A DNA stretch of 64,000 nucleotides from Ruegeria sp. Alg231-54 (GTDB lineage Bacteria > Pseudomonadota > Alphaproteobacteria > Rhodobacterales > Rhodobacteraceae). The notes below the pieces were generated by a model. That model was not told the origin of the DNA. It did no database searches and was given only the letters and a program-made list of their open reading frames with translations. Where the stretch lies: contig NZ_FREZ01000008.1 in assembly GCF_900143525.1 (NCBI RefSeq), forward strand, positions 124,001 to 188,000, written 5' to 3'. The first letter of the stretch is position 1. Each line of letters starts with the position of its first letter. The position numbers and the translations under genes are program-made. Shown piece by piece: positions 1 through 8,064 of the stretch.

Positions 1-1
1 C

Positions 2-442
2 GCTGAACTGGACCGCGTCGTCGCAAGCGTGCCCTTGGACATGTTGCAACTGCACGGCAAAGAAACACCGCAGCGTGTTTCTGAGGTTCGCGACAGGTTT
101 GGCTTGCCGGTGATGAAAGCAATCGGCATCGCCGAGGCTGAGGATCTGAGCGCGATTGATTTGTATTCTGAAGTGGCTGATCAATTGCTGATCGACGCGA
201 AGCCGCCGCGCACCTCCGAACTGCCGGGCGGCAATGGGCTTGCCTTTGACTGGAGATTGCTCGCAGGCCGGAAATACTGGCGAAAGCCGTGGATGCTGGC
301 CGGGGGACTTACCCCGGACAACGTTGCCGAGGCGATCCGGATGACCGGTGCAAAACAAGTCGATGTGTCTTCGGGTGTCGAAAGCGCGCCGGGAGTTAAA
401 GATACCCTTAAGATTTCCGAATTCGTATCCGCCACTCATTGA
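2..442 (+). CDS. trpF: Phosphoribosylanthranilate isomerase (5' end cut by window)
   Basis: Converts N-(5'-phosphoribosyl)anthranilate to CdRP in tryptophan synthesis, in the cytoplasm. The frame is open from the first bases of the window, so the N-terminal part lies outside; the visible part is about the last two thirds of a TIM barrel. Family signatures are the strand DMLQLHG near the visible start, the LLIDAKPP stretch, and the phosphate-binding C-terminus [15 protein letters not shown] followed by [15 protein letters not shown]. It stops with TGA at 440-442. It is followed by a small ABM-like gene and then trpB, all on the same strand, consistent with a trpF-x-trpB unit. The GTG at 29 is internal, not a start. 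Confidence 0.95.
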   Translation, partial: AELDRVVASVPLDMLQLHGKETPQRVSEVRDRFGLPVMKAIGIAEAEDLSAIDLYSEVADQLLIDAKPPRTSELPGGNGLAFDWRLLAGRKYWRKPWMLAGGLTPDNVAEAIRMTGAKQVDVSSGVESAPGVKDTLKISEFVSATH

Positions 443-454
443 TCTGCATGCTGA

Positions 455-481
455 CCTCCCCCGTATATAACGCTGGGGAGG
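455..481 (+). promoter_or_regulatory. Hairpin masking the ribosome binding site of the 489 gene
   Basis: CCTCCCC at 455-461 is the exact complement of GGGGAGG at 475-481, leaving a 13-base AT-rich loop. The right arm is the Shine-Dalgarno sequence of the gene starting at 489 (7 bases between). The RNA can therefore fold so that the ribosome binding site is hidden. It may also act as a weak end signal for trpF. Pairing is seen in the sequence; a regulatory role is inference. Confidence 0.5.
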
Positions 482-488
482 AACAAAG

Positions 489-824
489 ATGATTGCAGCG
501 ATTGGTGGGGTTTCCCTGCAACATTGGTACAACTCGCCAGAGTTCTTTTGGCGGGCCGGGCAAGCGTTGAAGCAGGCGCGAGGGGATCTATTATGCGAGC
601 ATGCGCAGATGTTCCCTCACGGTGGGCTCTACTTTTCACTCAGTGTTTGGCAAGACGCCGAGGCCATGCTGACATTTGCCCATTCGGGACCACACAGGCG
701 CGTTCTTGAGGCATCGGACCGGTTGTCCATCACGCATGAGTTCCATCATTTCTCATGCATCGCGGTGCCGACCGAAGAACAGGCCCTGCGGATCTGGAAG
801 CATCGATACAGGCCCGCGAAATGA
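489..824 (+). CDS. Small ABM-like (dimeric alpha/beta barrel) protein between trpF and trpB
   Basis: A 111-residue protein of unknown role. Its middle, SLSVWQDAEAMLTFAHSGPHRR (about 51-72), resembles the strand-helix segment of antibiotic-biosynthesis-monooxygenase/DUF3291-type ferredoxin-like folds; Trp and His residues are plentiful, but no catalytic set can be assigned. No signal peptide or membrane segment. The start ATG is preceded by GGGGAGGA, which is part of a perfect hairpin. It lies 46 bp after trpF and 67 bp before trpB, so cotranscription is likely, but nothing in the sequence ties it to tryptophan chemistry. Family placement is by eye only. Confidence 0.75.
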   Translation: MIAAIGGVSLQHWYNSPEFFWRAGQALKQARGDLLCEHAQMFPHGGLYFSLSVWQDAEAMLTFAHSGPHRRVLEASDRLSITHEFHHFSCIAVPTEEQALRIWKHRYRPAK

Positions 825-827
825 TAC

Positions 828-845
828 GTTTTGCCATGGCAAAAC
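828..845. promoter_or_regulatory. Perfect 18-bp palindrome upstream of trpB
   Basis: GTTTTGCCATGGCAAAAC reads identically on both strands without a spacer. It lies three bases after the ABM-like gene and 46 bases before the trpB start. Uninterrupted palindromes of this length are uncommon by chance, and the place fits an operator or a transcript-processing hairpin. No known binding protein is recognised. Confidence 0.4.
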
Positions 846-891
846 CTGGCAGCACCTCCTATGAACAACGGGTACGACGAGGGAGACACCC

Positions 892-2139
892 ATGGCCAAC
901 GATCTTTTCAATTCCTTCATGTCCGGTCCCGACGAGCAAGGCCGGTTTGGCATCTTCGGCGGACGGTTTGTCAGCGAAACGCTGATGCCGCTGATCCTGT
1001 CGCTGGAAGAGGAATATGAGAAGGCCAAGGATGATCCGACCTTCTGGGCCGAGATGGACGATCTGTGGGCGAACTATGTTGGTCGACCTTCGCCGCTGTA
1101 TTACGCAGAGCGCCTGACTGAGCATCTGGGCGGCGCGAAAATCTATCTGAAACGCGACGAACTGAACCACACCGGCGCCCACAAGATTAACAATGTTCTG
1201 GGCCAGATCATTTTGGCGCGGCGCATGGGCAAGACCCGAATTATTGCGGAAACCGGGGCAGGGCAACACGGCGTGGCCACCGCCACCGTCTGCGCCAAGT
1301 TTGGCCTTAAGTGCGTGGTCTACATGGGCGCGCATGACGTGCAGCGTCAGGCACCGAACGTCTTCCGTATGCGCCTGTTGGGTGCCGAAGTTATTCCGGT
1401 CACTTCAGGCCGTGGAACTCTTAAAGACGCGATGAACGACGCGCTGCGTGACTGGGTGACCAATGTACGTGATACGTTCTATTGCATCGGTACCGTGGCG
1501 GGCCCGCACCCGTATCCGGCGATGGTGCGTGATTTCCAGTCGATCATCGGCAAGGAAGCCAAGGAACAGATGCAAAAGGCCGAAGGCCGTTTGCCCGACA
1601 CGCTTATCGCCGCCATCGGCGGTGGGTCGAATGCGATGGGCCTGTTCTACCCGTTCCTTGACGACAAGAGCGTCAACATCATCGGTGTCGAGGCTGGCGG
1701 CAAAGGCGTGAACGAAAAGATGGAACATTGTGCCTCGCTGACCGGCGGTCGTCCGGGTGTGCTGCACGGAAACCGTACCTACCTGCTGCAGGATGATGAC
1801 GGCCAGATCCTTGAAGGCTATTCGATCTCGGCCGGTTTGGATTACCCTGGCATTGGACCCGAGCATTCCTGGCTGAATGACATCGGTCGCGCGAACTATG
1901 TCTCGATCACCGATAAAGAGGCGCTGGAAGCGTTCCAGCTGTGCTGTGCAACCGAAGGTATCATCCCTGCGTTGGAGCCCAGCCACGCGTTGGCGCATGT
2001 CATGAAGATTGCGCCCGAACTGCCCAAGGATCACCTGATTTGCATGAACATGTGCGGTCGCGGGGACAAGGACGTACAGACGGTCGCCAAGTACCTGAAC
2101 TTTGATATGTCCGACACCGAAGGTCGTACGGCTGGCTAA
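892..2139 (+). CDS. trpB: Tryptophan synthase beta chain
   Basis: PLP enzyme that joins indole and serine to make tryptophan; works as an alpha2beta2 complex with TrpA. The 415-residue length is slightly above the usual 395-405. The PLP lysine is K98 in HTGAHKINN, the catalytic glutamate is E120 in AETGAGQHG, and the PLP phosphate loop is GGGSNAMG near 243-250. The ATG at 892 follows GAGGGAGA with good spacing. Upstream is an 18-bp palindrome and downstream a short hairpin. The partner trpA is about 6 kb away on the opposite strand rather than adjacent. Confidence 0.98.
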   Translation: MANDLFNSFMSGPDEQGRFGIFGGRFVSETLMPLILSLEEEYEKAKDDPTFWAEMDDLWANYVGRPSPLYYAERLTEHLGGAKIYLKRDELNHTGAHKINNVLGQIILARRMGKTRIIAETGAGQHGVATATVCAKFGLKCVVYMGAHDVQRQAPNVFRMRLLGAEVIPVTSGRGTLKDAMNDALRDWVTNVRDTFYCIGTVAGPHPYPAMVRDFQSIIGKEAKEQMQKAEGRLPDTLIAAIGGGSNAMGLFYPFLDDKSVNIIGVEAGGKGVNEKMEHCASLTGGRPGVLHGNRTYLLQDDDGQILEGYSISAGLDYPGIGPEHSWLNDIGRANYVSITDKEALEAFQLCCATEGIIPALEPSHALAHVMKIAPELPKDHLICMNMCGRGDKDVQTVAKYLNFDMSDTEGRTAG

Positions 2140-2144
2140 CAATT

Positions 2145-2171
2145 ACCCGGGGCTTTGCGTCCCGGGTCTTT
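2145..2171 (+). terminator. Putative terminator after trpB
   Basis: ACCCGGG at 2145-2151 pairs exactly with CCCGGGT at 2161-2167 around a 9-base loop and is followed by CTTTC. The stem is strong but the T-tract is poor, so termination may be partial. It begins six bases after the trpB stop. Confidence 0.5.
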
Positions 2172-2189
2172 CATGCCACGCTGCGTGGT

Positions 2190-2813
2190 ATGCAGGACGC
2201 GTCCAGTTCAGATAAAATCGCTCAAAAATACGATGCCGCGGCCCCCGGCTGGGCGGATAAGATGCGTCTGCTGGGCTATTTTGACGCCTATCTGGGGTTT
2301 CTGTCGATCGGTTCAGCAGATGATCTAGGCCGGAACGGGCTGGATGTGGGGTGCGGGACAGGCGCTTTTGCCGAGGCACGCGCGGTCATTCAGCCCGAAG
2401 CTCGGGTCACTCTGCTCGAGCCATCCGGGAAAATGCTGAACCAGGCCGAGGGTGCGCTGGGCCTAAGGGGCGTTACAACCCATACCGCGCGATCCCGGTT
2501 GGAGGATTTTCCACCAGCCCAGCCTTTTGATTGCGTTCTGGCAGCCCATGTCCTTGAACATTGCGATAACCCTACCGATGCCCTGCGCCACATGCGTAGG
2601 CAGGCCACGCCAGCGGCAAAGCTGTGGCTGGTCGTCAGCAAACCACACTGGTGCAACGCGATTATCTGGCTTCAATGGCGTCACCGGTCGTACAGACCGC
2701 AACAGGTGGCCAAGATGCTTAAGGAAGCGGGGTGGTTGTTGGAGGCGGAGCACAGTTTTCCAACTGGTCCGCCCTCGCGCACATCGCGCGGCTATCTGGC
2801 GCGCGCCGTGTAA
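2190..2813 (+). CDS. Class I SAM-dependent methyltransferase
   Basis: A 207-residue soluble protein with the Rossmann SAM-binding pattern: motif I LDVGCGTGAFAEA (about 51-63), the acidic end of strand 2 in TLLEPSGKML, and DCVLAAHVLEH, typical of the Methyltransf_11/25 group. The C-terminal half (KPHWCNAIIWLQWRHRS) is rich in Trp and basic residues and suggests a small-molecule or lipid-like substrate, which cannot be named. The start ATG has no strong ribosome binding site. It sits just after the trpB hairpin, and the next gene points the other way. Confidence 0.8.
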   Translation: MQDASSSDKIAQKYDAAAPGWADKMRLLGYFDAYLGFLSIGSADDLGRNGLDVGCGTGAFAEARAVIQPEARVTLLEPSGKMLNQAEGALGLRGVTTHTARSRLEDFPPAQPFDCVLAAHVLEHCDNPTDALRHMRRQATPAAKLWLVVSKPHWCNAIIWLQWRHRSYRPQQVAKMLKEAGWLLEAEHSFPTGPPSRTSRGYLARAV

Positions 2814-2844
2814 ACATCAATCCGGTGTTGGCGACATGGATTGA

Positions 2845-3165
2845 TCAGTTCTGATGCAAAACCGTTTCGAACCCCTCGAACTGAGGTGGTCCCATCAGAG
2901 CCGACTGGGTATTGCCGTTGCCAGCGTTTTTGTGCGCATCCCGGAATTGTTGGGATTTGGTCCAGGCCTCGAAATCGCTGCGATTGTCCCAGATCACATG
3001 ACTGGAATACAGCCGATACCCGTCGCCCTCGGGGCCCTTCAGAAGGCGGAACTCCTGAAATCTTTGCAGTTCTTTCAACCGGCTTTCGCGGTCTTTCCAA
3101 ACGGATTCGAAATCGGCTTCGCTGCCCAAACGGACTTTGAAGCGGTTCATGGCGATAAAGCTCAT
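2845..3165 (-). CDS. ABM-domain monooxygenase-like protein (HmoA/IsdG type)
   Basis: A 106-residue protein with the whole antibiotic-biosynthesis-monooxygenase fold: FIAMNRFKVRLG as first strand, FESVWKDRESRL helix, EFRLLKGP strand, and WDNRSDFEAWTKSQQFRDAH before the last helix. The IsdG/HmoB heme-degrading enzymes share the N-terminal pattern and a His in the FRxAH segment, so heme binding or a quinol-like oxygenase role is possible. Neither is proven here. It lies 85 bp from a divergent-looking gap to the DUF2237 gene, which is on the same strand and upstream, so the two could be cotranscribed. Confidence 0.8.
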   Translation of the reverse strand: MSFIAMNRFKVRLGSEADFESVWKDRESRLKELQRFQEFRLLKGPEGDGYRLYSSHVIWDNRSDFEAWTKSQQFRDAHKNAGNGNTQSALMGPPQFEGFETVLHQN

Positions 3166-3250
3166 AGCCTACCTCGTTTTTTGACGGTTTCGCGCTTGCT
3201 AAACAAAGTGTCGGCTGGCGGGTTTCTTTGATGTCTTTTTGCCCCTGAGG

Positions 3251-3634
3251 TCAATCAGGTTCGACGGCATTTTCGCGTAAGATTCCAATAGGGACGATGT
3301 CCAGCGCCCGCTGATGCGTGGCCTCCAGATCAACCTTGGGCGCGCAGCCTTCGTTATGGGCCTGCAGGAACCGACCGGCACACAGGCACCAGTTGTCGCC
3401 GGGCTTGAGACCGGGAAAATCGAACTCGGGGCGCGGTGTGCTGAGGTCATTGCCGACATATTTGGAATAGGCCAGAAACTCGGCCGTCATGACCGCGCAG
3501 ACCGTGTGACTGCCCTGATCTTCGGCGCAGGTGTTACAAGCCCCGTCCCGAAAAAACCCGGTCTGTGGATCGCGGGAGCAGGGCGCAAGGACGCCCCCCA
3601 GAACGTTTATGCTGTCCAGTTTTTGCATGGGCAC
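3251..3634 (-). CDS. DUF2237 family protein
   Basis: A 127-residue cysteine-rich protein matching the DUF2237 pattern throughout: SINVLGGVLAPCSRDPQTGFFRDG at the N-terminus, DQGSHTVCAVMTAEFL in the middle, GNDLSTPRPEFDFPGLKPGD and WCLCAGRFLQA in the C-terminal half. Cysteines recur at conserved family positions and might bind metal; function is unknown. It directly follows the serine hydrolase gene on the same strand (start 3634, hydrolase stop 3638), so they are likely cotranscribed. Confidence 0.88.
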   Translation of the reverse strand: MPMQKLDSINVLGGVLAPCSRDPQTGFFRDGACNTCAEDQGSHTVCAVMTAEFLAYSKYVGNDLSTPRPEFDFPGLKPGDNWCLCAGRFLQAHNEGCAPKVDLEATHQRALDIVPIGILRENAVEPD

Positions 3635-3637
3635 ACC

Positions 3638-4801
3638 TTACAGGCTTTGGGCGATTGTGCGGAACATTTCTATGTTTGTTTCGTTGACGCCATCGTCACG
3701 GAATTTGCGATCAGCCCCGGTTGCGACGATAACAACACCGCGCGGTTGGTCGAAATAGATGTACTGACCATAAACGCCACGGGCCAGAAACTCGCCTTCA
3801 TGCGCGCCGACGGGGATCCACCACTGGTAGCCATACCCGATCTCTCCGGCTTTGGTGGGCGCGCTGGGAAAAACGGATTCCGCAATCCATTCGGCGGGCA
3901 CGATCTGCTGGCCATTATGCTCGCCGTTTTGCAGGATCATCTGTCCAAACCGGGCAAAGTCGCGAGTTGTGAAGTTCAACCCGCCCAAGACGAAAGCCAC
4001 GCCAGCGCCGTCGGTTACGTAGTAGCCGTCGCGTTCAAGGCCCAGAGGTTCAATGATCTTTTCGGTCAGCAAGTCAGCCACAGACCGGTCCGTCGCACCG
4101 CGAACAATCATGCCGATAACGTGGGTGTCGATCGAGACATATTGCCATGTCTCGCCGGGCTCGACGAACGTTTCGTTCAGCGAGGCGGCAAAGTCATCCA
4201 GCTCCCCACCCAGGGCGACGACGCGACCCATTCGGTTGATGTCGGAGTTGTAGTCCAGATAGTCCTCGTCGAAGGTCACACCGCTGGCCATGTTCAGAAC
4301 ATTGCGGATCGTTGCGCCGTCATAGGCCGTCCCCTGCAGTTTCGGGGCGTATTTGACCACCGGATCGTCCAGCGAGTCGATGGCGCCTTCGGCCATCAGG
4401 ATGCCGAACAGGGCGGACAGATAACTTTTGGCGACCGACCAGGATATCCGGCGATCCTCGGGGGCGGTTCCCAAATAGTATTCTTCGAACCTGATCTGCC
4501 CGTCCTGCATCACCAGCAAAGAGGTTACGACCCGGTCTTCGACCCATTTGTCCGTGCCCTCGGGCAGGTCAAAACCGGGGCCGTAGGGCAGTTCGAATGT
4601 CGCGCCTTCCCCTCTTGGCATGTCGACAGTCAGAAAGGCGTCATCCATGTGAGAGAAGTTGTGAATGATCTTTTCTTCGGAAAACAAAGAGTTCACGGCC
4701 ATCAGGCGCTGAATCTCTTCGCGCTTCCAAACGCCAACGACTACCGCTGCCAGCACCAACATCAAAACGATGCGCAGCACCCATTTCATCAGGGTTCGCA
4801 T
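3638..4801 (-). CDS. Membrane-anchored serine hydrolase (class C beta-lactamase/NylB family)
   Basis: A 387-residue protein with an N-terminal hydrophobic segment (about 6-24) that is a signal anchor or signal peptide, so the enzyme probably faces the periplasm. The nucleophile motif SVAK is at 122-125 (S122, K125) and the second motif YVS at 221-223, as in class C beta-lactamases, esterases and 6-aminohexanoate-dimer hydrolase. The usual third motif is replaced by GVYGQ, as is common in the NylB/esterase branch. Substrate unknown; an amide or ester hydrolase is more likely than true lactam resistance. Same strand and four bases apart from the DUF2237 gene. Confidence 0.85.
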   Translation of the reverse strand: MRTLMKWVLRIVLMLVLAAVVVGVWKREEIQRLMAVNSLFSEEKIIHNFSHMDDAFLTVDMPRGEGATFELPYGPGFDLPEGTDKWVEDRVVTSLLVMQDGQIRFEEYYLGTAPEDRRISWSVAKSYLSALFGILMAEGAIDSLDDPVVKYAPKLQGTAYDGATIRNVLNMASGVTFDEDYLDYNSDINRMGRVVALGGELDDFAASLNETFVEPGETWQYVSIDTHVIGMIVRGATDRSVADLLTEKIIEPLGLERDGYYVTDGAGVAFVLGGLNFTTRDFARFGQMILQNGEHNGQQIVPAEWIAESVFPSAPTKAGEIGYGYQWWIPVGAHEGEFLARGVYGQYIYFDQPRGVVIVATGADRKFRDDGVNETNIEMFRTIAQSL

Positions 4802-4883
4802 ATGTTACCTCCCGCTTTTGGTGTGCATTGGAGCGCGGACTGGCGCAGTTCGCAATTGAGACGTAGCGGCAACATCGTTGGCC

Positions 4884-5564
4884 TTACTTGAACTTGTCCA
4901 TCAGTTTTTGCATGGCGGACCTGGTGTCCGCCTCGGGTTCAGGCGCCGCTGCAGGGACCGATTTCGAGGAGGCCGCAGCGGTTTTCGATGACCGTGGAGG
5001 CGCGGTGCGCAATGCGACCGCGTTCATGAATTTGCCACCATCGCCATCTGCCAAATGACCGGCACCGTCGGAAACCCCCCGCAAGACGTCTTCCAGCCAA
5101 TCCGAATCTGCCTTGGCAAAGTCACCCAGGACATATGGTGAGACCAGTTCCTTACGGCCCGGATGCCCAATGCCCAGACGAACTCGATCATAGGCCGGGC
5201 TGATATGGTCATGGATCGACCGCAGACCGTTATGCCCGGCGTGACCTCCACCTGCTTTCGCACGCACCTTACCGGGCGCAAGATCCAGCTCGTCGTGAAA
5301 AACGGTCACATCGGTTGAGTCCAGCTTATAAAAGCGCATCGCCTCACCCACGGATTGACCCGAGCGGTTCATGAAGGTTTGTGGCTTGATCAGCAGCACC
5401 TTTTCCGAACCTAGTCGCCCTTCGGCGATTTCTGCCTGAAACTTTGATTTCCACGGGCCGAAACCGTGATCGTCGGCAATCCTGTCCAGTGCCATAAAGC
5501 CGATATTGTGCCGGTTCCGGGCATATTTCTGCCCCGGATTGCCCAGCCCGACAAAAAGTTTCAT
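4884..5564 (-). CDS. pth: Peptidyl-tRNA hydrolase
   Basis: Frees tRNA from peptidyl-tRNA that drops off ribosomes. Catalytic residues fit E. coli Pth: N9 in GLGNPG, H19 in RNRHNIGF and D91 in [16 protein letters not shown] marks the substrate groove. At 226 residues it is longer than the usual 185-200 because of an Ala/Pro-rich C-terminal tail (from about 190) ending in a basic helix. The ATG at 5564 lacks a strong Shine-Dalgarno. It follows rplY on the same strand, a classic pairing, but a good terminator lies between them, so it probably has its own promoter in the 255-bp gap. Confidence 0.97.
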   Translation of the reverse strand: MKLFVGLGNPGQKYARNRHNIGFMALDRIADDHGFGPWKSKFQAEIAEGRLGSEKVLLIKPQTFMNRSGQSVGEAMRFYKLDSTDVTVFHDELDLAPGKVRAKAGGGHAGHNGLRSIHDHISPAYDRVRLGIGHPGRKELVSPYVLGDFAKADSDWLEDVLRGVSDGAGHLADGDGGKFMNAVALRTAPPRSSKTAAASSKSVPAAAPEPEADTRSAMQKLMDKFK

Positions 5565-5762
5565 GGTTCTGCTCCGCGCGTCATTGTACGACTTGCTTCC
5601 TCATGCCCCGAATTGGATCGGAATTCCAGTGAGACTTCGTCTGCCATTGCCTGTCGCTAACAGCAGCAAGTGAGGCGCGCCTGGCCAGTAGGGCCGTGAT
5701 TTCAACCTGCCTGAGCGAATGACGGTGCCGGCGGCAAGCAAGTGCGAAGATCCGCATTCGAC

Positions 5763-5794
5763 AAAAAAACGGGGCTCCAAAGGAACCCCGTTTC
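5763..5794 (-). terminator. Rho-independent terminator after rplY
   Basis: On the minus strand the arms AAACGGGG (5793-5786) and CCCCGTTT (5774-5767) pair, extended by three more pairs inside one mismatch, and are followed by a run of T (plus-strand A run 5763-5769). It starts 26 bases after the rplY stop and separates it from pth. Confidence 0.85.
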
Positions 5795-5819
5795 AATTTC
5801 AAGGTACTGAAACCTGAAC

Positions 5820-6476
5820 TTATTCTTCGGCTTCCTGACCGACGACTTCAACTTCGTCTACGGCCACTTCGCCCTCTTCACCCTCTTCGTCATCATCCGT
5901 TACCAGACCGGTCGGTGCCGAGATGTTCGCGATCACGAAGTCACGATCGATGGTCGGCTTGGTGCCTTCGGGCAGTTCGACCGATGAAATGGTGGCAACG
6001 TCGTTGATGTTCATTCCGGTCACGTCAACAGTGATCTTCTCAGGAATATCACCTGCGGTGCACAGCAGTTCGACTTCCGGACGGACAACCGTCAAAACGC
6101 CGCCCTTTTTGATGCCGGGTGCTTCTTCCTCGTTGATGAACTCAACCGGGATGAACAGCGCGATCTTGGTGGTGCGACGCAGGCGCATCAGATCCAGGTG
6201 GGTCGGCAGGTCTTTGACGACGTCACGCTGAACGTCGCGGCAGATGACGCGGACGTCTTCCTGGCCTTCAACCTTCAGGTTCCACAGGGTCGACTTGAAC
6301 CGGCCAGCTTTCAGGCGCTTGAACAGTTCGTTGAACGGGATCTGAATCGGCAGCGGTTCTTTGTCGCCACCAAATACAATGCCCGGAACCATGCCGTCGC
6401 GGCGTGCCTGACGAGCGGCGCCCTTGCCTGTCCCCGTCCGTTCCAGAGCTACGAGATCAGGAATCTCTCCAGCCAT
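5820..6476 (-). CDS. rplY: 50S ribosomal protein L25/general stress protein Ctc
   Basis: 5S rRNA-binding ribosomal protein of the long CTC type (218 residues): an N-terminal L25 domain (about 1-95, starting [19 protein letters not shown]) that contacts 5S rRNA, followed by the TL5 C-terminal beta domain, and an acidic tail of about 25 residues (from [10 protein letters not shown]) common in alphaproteobacteria. The ATG at 6476 follows GGAG at 6487-6484. The leader contains a hairpin with 8-bp stem. A strong terminator follows the gene. Confidence 0.97.
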   Translation of the reverse strand: MAGEIPDLVALERTGTGKGAARQARRDGMVPGIVFGGDKEPLPIQIPFNELFKRLKAGRFKSTLWNLKVEGQEDVRVICRDVQRDVVKDLPTHLDLMRLRRTTKIALFIPVEFINEEEAPGIKKGGVLTVVRPEVELLCTAGDIPEKITVDVTGMNINDVATISSVELPEGTKPTIDRDFVIANISAPTGLVTDDDEEGEEGEVAVDEVEVVGQEAEE

Positions 6477-6496
6477 GATAATTCTCCAATGTTAGG

Positions 6497-6525
6497 GCGG
6501 GCATCCTCCAAGGCTGTATGCCCGC
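6497..6525 (-). promoter_or_regulatory. Hairpin in the rplY leader
   Basis: GCGGGCAT (plus 6497-6504) pairs exactly with ATGCCCGC (6518-6525) around a 13-base loop. On the rplY transcript the loop carries a purine-rich GGAGG, and the stem ends 20 bases before the start codon. It may be a leader structure for L25 feedback control, or simply a transcript-stabilising hairpin. No known riboswitch or leader family is recognised. Confidence 0.4.
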
Positions 6526-6611
6526 GTGAAGCCGCGTCCTTAGCTTGAATTGTCAGGTTTGGAAAGGGGTTTTTAGCGGTCTTCATATTTTGCGAGGATC
6601 TGCCTCGTGCT

Positions 6612-6674
6612 CCGGGATATTTGGGGCCAGATGAAGAGCGGATCCCCTGCTTCATCTGGCAGAAAATATCCCGG
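6612..6674. repeat. Two-part long inverted repeat between rplY and lldD
   Basis: CCGGGATATTT (6612-6622) pairs perfectly with AAATATCCCGG (6664-6674), and inside it GCCAGATGAAG (6626-6636) pairs perfectly with CTTCATCTGGC (6650-6660), with three unpaired bases per side and a 13-base loop. This gives 22 base pairs in two blocks. It lies downstream of lldD (minus strand) and upstream of rplY. It may terminate lldD or be a copy of a dispersed intergenic repeat; no second copy was noticed in this window. Confidence 0.8.
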
Positions 6675-6743
6675 GGGATTCGCAGCTTGCTGCGGTAGGT
6701 GTAGAGCCCCATTTAACATGGCTTGCTGAAAGGTTTTGCGAGA

Positions 6744-7910
6744 TCAGGCTTGCCATCGGCCGCCGAAATCCTCGGGGATCAGCAGGTTGTGGCGACCCAG
6801 GCCGCTCACATCCCGCTCGCCGCACAGGGCCATCGTGGTATCCAGCTCTTTGTGGATGATATCCAGAGCGGTGGTGACACCTTGTTGGCCCATCGCACCC
6901 AGTCCATAGACAAAAGCGCGACCGATGTAAGTACCCTTGGCCCCAAGTGCCAGCGCTTTGAGAACGTCCTGCCCGGACCGGATGCCGCTGTCCAGATGGA
7001 CTTCGACGTCATCACCAACTGCGTCCATGATTTCAGGCAAAACGCGGATCGAAGTGAGCGCCCCGTCCAACTGTCGCCCGCCGTGGTTTGAAACAACGAT
7101 GGCATCTGCGCCCAGCTTAGCCGCCATCTTCGCGTCTTCGGCATCCAGAATGCCTTTCAGGATCACCTTGCCGCCCCATTGTTCCATCAGCTTTTCGACC
7201 TTTTTCCAATCGAGGCTGGGGTCGAATTGCTCGGCCGTCCACGCGCCCAGCGATGAGGCATCAGAAACGCCTTCGGCATGACCAACGATATTGCCAAATT
7301 CGCGCCGATGTGCGCCCAGCATTTCTATCCCCCAAGCCCATTTGGTCATGAGGTTTGCGATTGTCTTGGCTGTCAGTTTCGGAGGCGCGGACAAGCCATT
7401 TTTCAGATCTTTGTGGCGCTGCCCCAGAATTTGCAGGTCCAGGGTGATCACCAATGCGGAACATTTAGCATCCTTGGCGCGCTGGATCAGGCGACCGACG
7501 TAATCCTGATCCTTCATTGCATAAAGCTGGAACCAAAAGGGTTTGCTTGTATGCCCTGCGACATCCTCGATCGAGTTGATCGACATGGTCGACAGGGTGA
7601 AGGGCACGCCGAACTCCTCGGCAGCCTTTGCGGCCTTCATCTCACCGTCCGCGTGCTGCATGCCTGTCAAGCCAACTGGGGCCAGAGCCACCGGCATCGC
7701 AACATCCTGCCCGATCATCTGCGTTGCAGTCGAGCGTCCGTCCATGTCCACGGCGACCCGCTGGCGCAGCCTGATATCTTCGAAATCCGAGCTGTTCTCG
7801 CGGAAGGTTTGTTCGGTCCAACTGCCGCTTTCGGCATAGTCGAAAAACATGCGCGGCACGCGGCGTTCGTAGATGCGTTTCAGGTCGTCGATATTGGTAA
7901 TAACGGGCAT
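6744..7910 (-). CDS. lldD: FMN-dependent alpha-hydroxy-acid dehydrogenase (L-lactate dehydrogenase type)
   Basis: Oxidises an L-2-hydroxy acid, most likely L-lactate to pyruvate, passing electrons to quinone. The 388-residue protein follows the family closely: RRVPRMFFDYAESGSW (about 16-31), FMN loop ALAPVGLTGMQH (75-86), Y130, D158, K252, and catalytic H276 with R279 in SNHGGRQLD. The substrate could also be glycolate or another hydroxy acid. It stands alone; its stop is followed by a long inverted repeat. A TTGGT/ACCAA inverted repeat lies 20-40 bases upstream of the start. Confidence 0.9.
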   Translation of the reverse strand: MPVITNIDDLKRIYERRVPRMFFDYAESGSWTEQTFRENSSDFEDIRLRQRVAVDMDGRSTATQMIGQDVAMPVALAPVGLTGMQHADGEMKAAKAAEEFGVPFTLSTMSINSIEDVAGHTSKPFWFQLYAMKDQDYVGRLIQRAKDAKCSALVITLDLQILGQRHKDLKNGLSAPPKLTAKTIANLMTKWAWGIEMLGAHRREFGNIVGHAEGVSDASSLGAWTAEQFDPSLDWKKVEKLMEQWGGKVILKGILDAEDAKMAAKLGADAIVVSNHGGRQLDGALTSIRVLPEIMDAVGDDVEVHLDSGIRSGQDVLKALALGAKGTYIGRAFVYGLGAMGQQGVTTALDIIHKELDTTMALCGERDVSGLGRHNLLIPEDFGGRWQA

Positions 7911-7930
7911 TTGTTTCGGCCTTCGCGGAA

Positions 7931-7950
7931 TTGGTTCTTTTTGTTACCAA
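7931..7950. promoter_or_regulatory. Possible operator upstream of lldD
   Basis: TTGGT at 7931-7935 and ACCAA at 7946-7950 form an inverted repeat with a 10-base spacer, about 20 bases before the lldD start. GntR/FadR-type lactate regulators use TTGGT...ACCAA half sites, though normally closer together. No regulator gene is adjacent. Weak candidate. Confidence 0.25.
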
Positions 7951-8010
7951 CCATTTGAGGCCCTCGCAACGTCGGGACTTTGCGATGCGACGCCACGAAT
8001 TCCGGGCAAG

Positions 8011-8043
8011 AAAAAAAACGCGGCCGGACAGGGCCGACCACGT
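8011..8043 (-). terminator. Rho-independent terminator after trpA
   Basis: On the minus strand CGGCC (8036-8032) and GGCCG (8025-8021) form a GC stem with a 6-base loop, followed shortly by eight T residues (plus-strand A run 8011-8018). It begins about 28 bases after the trpA stop. Confidence 0.75.
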
Positions 8044-8064
8044 TGAAATTTGATCAGGCCTCGC

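Noticed and set aside
3314..4891. 525-residue open frame on the plus strand opposite the serine hydrolase and DUF2237
   Set aside because: Both genes below it carry full family motifs; the antisense product shows none.
5581..5802. 73-residue minus-strand frame between rplY and pth
   Set aside because: Begins inside the rplY terminator and has no family likeness or ribosome binding site.
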